NCBI GenBank assembly: GCA_913064995.1
Contig: CAJYBL010000065.1
Span: forward strand, 1 to 7,795
Origin: an uncultured Alphaproteobacteria bacterium
Lineage (GTDB): Bacteria > Pseudomonadota > Alphaproteobacteria > Puniceispirillales > Puniceispirillaceae
Length of the DNA stretch: 7,795 bases
Direction: 5' to 3'
Position numbers and translations under genes: made by a program. This document shows, in pieces, positions 5,839-7,795 of the stretch. The first letter of the stretch is position 1, and every line of letters starts with the position of its first letter. The notes under the pieces were generated by a model that saw only the letters and a program-made list of their open reading frames with translations, ran no database searches and was not told the DNA's origin.

Positions 5839-7425
5839 ATGAAAAAAATATTAGCATCTATATTGATGGCAGGATCGCTCTTGCTTGGCGGTGCTGCGGC
5901 TAACGCTGACAAATCGGGCGGCACGCTCTCGTTCCTTGTTCAGCCTGAGCCACCAACCTTGGCATCATATGTGTCTACATCAGGACCGATTGGCCTTGTA
6001 ATGCCAAAAGTCTATGAAGGGCTTTTCGACTATAATAACGACGGCACAATGGTACCGATTCTAGCTGAAAGTTATTCGGCTAGCGCTGATGGTAAAACCG
6101 TCACTTTCAATCTTCGCAAAGGTGTAAAGTGGCATGATGGCAAGCCTTTCACCTCGGCTGATGTGCAATTCACTGTTATGGACGTGCTGAAAAAAGTGCA
6201 CCCTCGTGGACCAAACTCGTTCCGCGAAGTAACCAGCATTGACACGCCTAATGATCACACGGCTGTTTTCAACTTAAAAAAGCCTGCGCCTTATATGATG
6301 CGCTCGTTCTCCGCCTATGAGTCGCCAATGGTTCCAAAACATCTTTTGGAAGGCAAAGACGTCAAATCTGCACCATTGGCAAACAACCCTGTAGGCACTG
6401 GCCCGTTTAAATTTGTCGAGTGGAAAAAAGGTCAGTATATACGCCTAGATAAAAACAAAGATTATTGGCAAAAGGGTTTGCCACATCTTGACCGGATTGT
6501 CGGTCGCTTCATCCCTGATGCGTCAACACGGACAGCTGCGATGGAAAATGGCGAAGTTCTATATGCCGCCTATAACGCCATCCCAAATATCGATGCTGTT
6601 CGCCTGAAAGAGCGTGATGACATTGACGTAACCACCGAGGGTTATTCAATGATCAACCCGATGGCGCTGATTGAATTCAACACCAAAGAAGGCCCGTTTG
6701 TAGATCCGGCCATTCGTCGCGCCATTTCGGTTGCGATTGACCGCCGGTTTATGATCGACACAATTTTCTTTGGCTATGGAAAGCCAGCCACAAGCGCATT
6801 GAGCAGTAACTTCAAGGCAACAAACCTGCATGCTGAAATGCCAAATTACCCTGAAAAGGGCGACAAGGCCGCAGCAAACGCAATCCTTGATAAAGCTGGT
6901 TACAAGCGTGACGGCAATGGCGTTCGCTTGAAAGCTGTTCTTGATCTGATCCCTTATGGTGAAGACTGGCGCCGTGCTGGTGAATATCTAAAGCAGGCAC
7001 TTGGTGATATCGGTATCCAGCTAGAGCTGCGTTATGAAGATGTACCAACATGGTTGAAGCGTGTTTATCACCGCTATGACTTCCAGATGAATGTGAACTA
7101 TTTCTACCAGCTGCCAGATCCGGTTCTGGGTGTTCATCGTCATTATGGTACCGACCAGATCCGTAAAGGCACACATTTTGTGAACTCATCACGCTATAGC
7201 AATCCAAAATTGGATGCGTTGCTAGATTCGGGCGCTGGTGAGCCAGATGCTGCAAAGCGGACAGCGGCCTACAAAGAGATCCAGCAGATTCTGGCAGATG
7301 ACATGCCTGTCGTGAATTTGTTCGAGCTTGAATTCTTGGTCGTTTATAACACCAAGCTGAAAGGCGCTTACGGCTCTGCAATGGGTGCCTATGGCTCATT
7401 CAGAGAAGCCTATCTTGACGACTAA
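5839..7425 (+). CDS. ABC transporter periplasmic substrate-binding protein, family 5 (peptide/opine/nickel type)
   Basis: A 528-residue exported binding protein for a DppABCDF/OppABCDF-type importer. Residues 1-23 are a Sec signal peptide: MKK, a hydrophobic core (about 4-20) and the AxA site ANA before Asp24. There is no lipobox cysteine, so it should be free in the periplasm. The mature part follows the SBP_bac_5 plan: VYEGLFDYN (58-66), LAESYSASADGKTVTFNLRKG (75-95, the family signature region), WHDGKPFTSADV (98-109), NPVGTGPF (183-190) and the alternating domains typical of the fold. The length matches the family. The ATG at 5839 has AGGGAG eight bases upstream. A strong stem-loop and then a DppB-type permease follow, as expected for a binding-protein-first operon. 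Di- or oligopeptides are the usual substrates, but this family also includes opine, glutathione, sugar and nickel binders. The ligand cannot be assigned from sequence alone. Confidence 0.94.
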   Translation: MKKILASILMAGSLLLGGAAANADKSGGTLSFLVQPEPPTLASYVSTSGPIGLVMPKVYEGLFDYNNDGTMVPILAESYSASADGKTVTFNLRKGVKWHDGKPFTSADVQFTVMDVLKKVHPRGPNSFREVTSIDTPNDHTAVFNLKKPAPYMMRSFSAYESPMVPKHLLEGKDVKSAPLANNPVGTGPFKFVEWKKGQYIRLDKNKDYWQKGLPHLDRIVGRFIPDASTRTAAMENGEVLYAAYNAIPNIDAVRLKERDDIDVTTEGYSMINPMALIEFNTKEGPFVDPAIRRAISVAIDRRFMIDTIFFGYGKPATSALSSNFKATNLHAEMPNYPEKGDKAAANAILDKAGYKRDGNGVRLKAVLDLIPYGEDWRRAGEYLKQALGDIGIQLELRYEDVPTWLKRVYHRYDFQMNVNYFYQLPDPVLGVHRHYGTDQIRKGTHFVNSSRYSNPKLDALLDSGAGEPDAAKRTAAYKEIQQILADDMPVVNLFELEFLVVYNTKLKGAYGSAMGAYGSFREAYLDD

Positions 7426-7436
7426 GGCGTAACATT

Positions 7437-7473
7437 TATTGGGCCAGAATTTAATGTCTGGCCCAATATTTTT
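7437..7473 (+). terminator. Strong stem-loop between binding protein and permease, likely attenuating terminator
   Basis: TATTGGGCCAGA (7437-7448) pairs perfectly over 12 bases with TCTGGCCCAATA (7457-7468) around an eight-base loop, followed directly by five T residues (7469-7473). This is the form of an intrinsic terminator. It begins 12 bases after the binding-protein stop, with the permease start 54 bases beyond its end. In binding-protein-dependent operons such a hairpin usually gives partial termination and stabilises the upstream mRNA, raising binding protein over membrane components. Confidence 0.8.
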
Positions 7474-7511
7474 CATTTATTCATTCATCTATCTTTATAT
7501 CCAGAATTTCC

Positions 7512-7518
7512 GGATAGG
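7512..7518 (+). promoter_or_regulatory. Ribosome-binding site of the permease gene
   Basis: GGATAGG lies eight bases before the ATG at 7527. It is a moderate Shine-Dalgarno supporting that start. Confidence 0.5.
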
Positions 7519-7526
7519 CGTACCAA

Positions 7527-7795
7527 ATGACAAGATCCACGAAAATTTTCAAATATGTTGGCAAACGATTATTGCAAGGAATACCGATTATTCTTGCGAT
7601 CGTTGTTATCAATTTCTTTCTTCTGAATCTCGCTGAAGGCGATGCGGTTGACGTGTTGGCTGGCGAGGCTGGCTCGGCTACCCCCGAATATATGGCGCAA
7701 TTGCGCAAGAAATTTGGCTTGGATCAACCGTTACCCGTCCAGCTGATGGTTTATCTGAAAAATGTTCTAAGCCTAGATCTTGGATATTCTTTTAG
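7527..7795 (+). CDS. ABC transporter permease, DppB/OppB type, 3'-truncated by the window edge
   Basis: An inner-membrane subunit of the importer whose binding protein is encoded just upstream. The frame from ATG 7527 stays open to the last base and gives the first 89 residues of a protein usually about 310-340 long. The sequence begins MTRSTKIFKYVGKRLLQGIP, with a positively charged N-terminus, then a first transmembrane helix at about residues 17-35 (IPIILAIVVINFFLLNL). The DppB-typical periplasmic stretch follows: AEGDAVDVLAG, TPEYMAQLRKKFGLDQPLPVQ (about 52-72) and LSLDLGYSF at the edge. The permease inner-membrane motif lies outside the window. A second permease and one or two ATPases would be expected further right. 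Identification is firm at family level; the substrate follows that of the binding protein and is unknown. Confidence 0.92.
   Translation, partial: MTRSTKIFKYVGKRLLQGIPIILAIVVINFFLLNLAEGDAVDVLAGEAGSATPEYMAQLRKKFGLDQPLPVQLMVYLKNVLSLDLGYSF

Noticed and set aside
6812..7399. 195-codon minus-strand frame inside the binding-protein gene
   Set aside because: It is antisense to a clearly coding, full-length SBP gene. Its His/Ser/Arg-rich composition is typical of a shadow frame.

Overview
The window looks like chromosomal DNA of an alphaproteobacterium, probably marine. The evidence is a choline-sulfatase, an Atm1-type half-transporter with the usual alphaproteobacterial/mitochondrial motifs, a YaaA protein, and a DppA/DppB-type uptake system, in DNA of moderate G+C (estimated by eye, not counted). 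A SAR116-like or related lineage would fit, but that is an impression and no marker gene is present. I see no tRNA, rRNA, IS element, CRISPR array, phage gene or plasmid gene.

Layout, left to right. Positions 2-1210 (+) hold the C-terminal ~400 residues of a choline-sulfatase (betC), cut by the left edge. It converges on yaaA (1231-1992, -) with only 20 bases between the stops. An Atm1-family ABC exporter (2192-4045, -) and a 12-TM MFS transporter (4201-5403, -) follow on the same strand as yaaA. They are separated by gaps of about 199 and 155 bases, so they may or may not share a transcript. A 435-base intergenic region (5404-5838) separates the leftward MFS gene from the rightward genes. 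It carries candidate promoters in both directions and a perfect 13-base odd palindrome. From 5839 rightward comes a periplasmic family 5 solute-binding protein with a clear signal peptide. A strong 12-bp stem-loop with a T tract follows, and then the start of a DppB-type permease that runs off the right edge.

How the genes fit together. The right-hand pair is the beginning of a peptide/opine-type ABC importer operon: binding protein first, first permease second, with the second permease and ATPases presumably beyond the window. The hairpin between them is well placed to make the binding protein more abundant than the membrane parts. BetC releases choline and sulfate from choline-O-sulfate and so feeds glycine betaine or sulfur metabolism; its partners are not visible. 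YaaA (oxidative stress and iron) and the Atm1-type exporter (glutathione- or sulfur-linked export) are both connected to redox and iron-sulfur physiology in other organisms. Nothing in the sequence proves that they are co-regulated here.

I looked for an undescribed system and found no convincing one. The genes are recognisable families in an ordinary arrangement. The items worth a second look are regulatory: the SBP/permease hairpin, the palindrome in the divergent region, and a 22-codon leader ORF whose stop is embedded in the yaaA ribosome-binding site.
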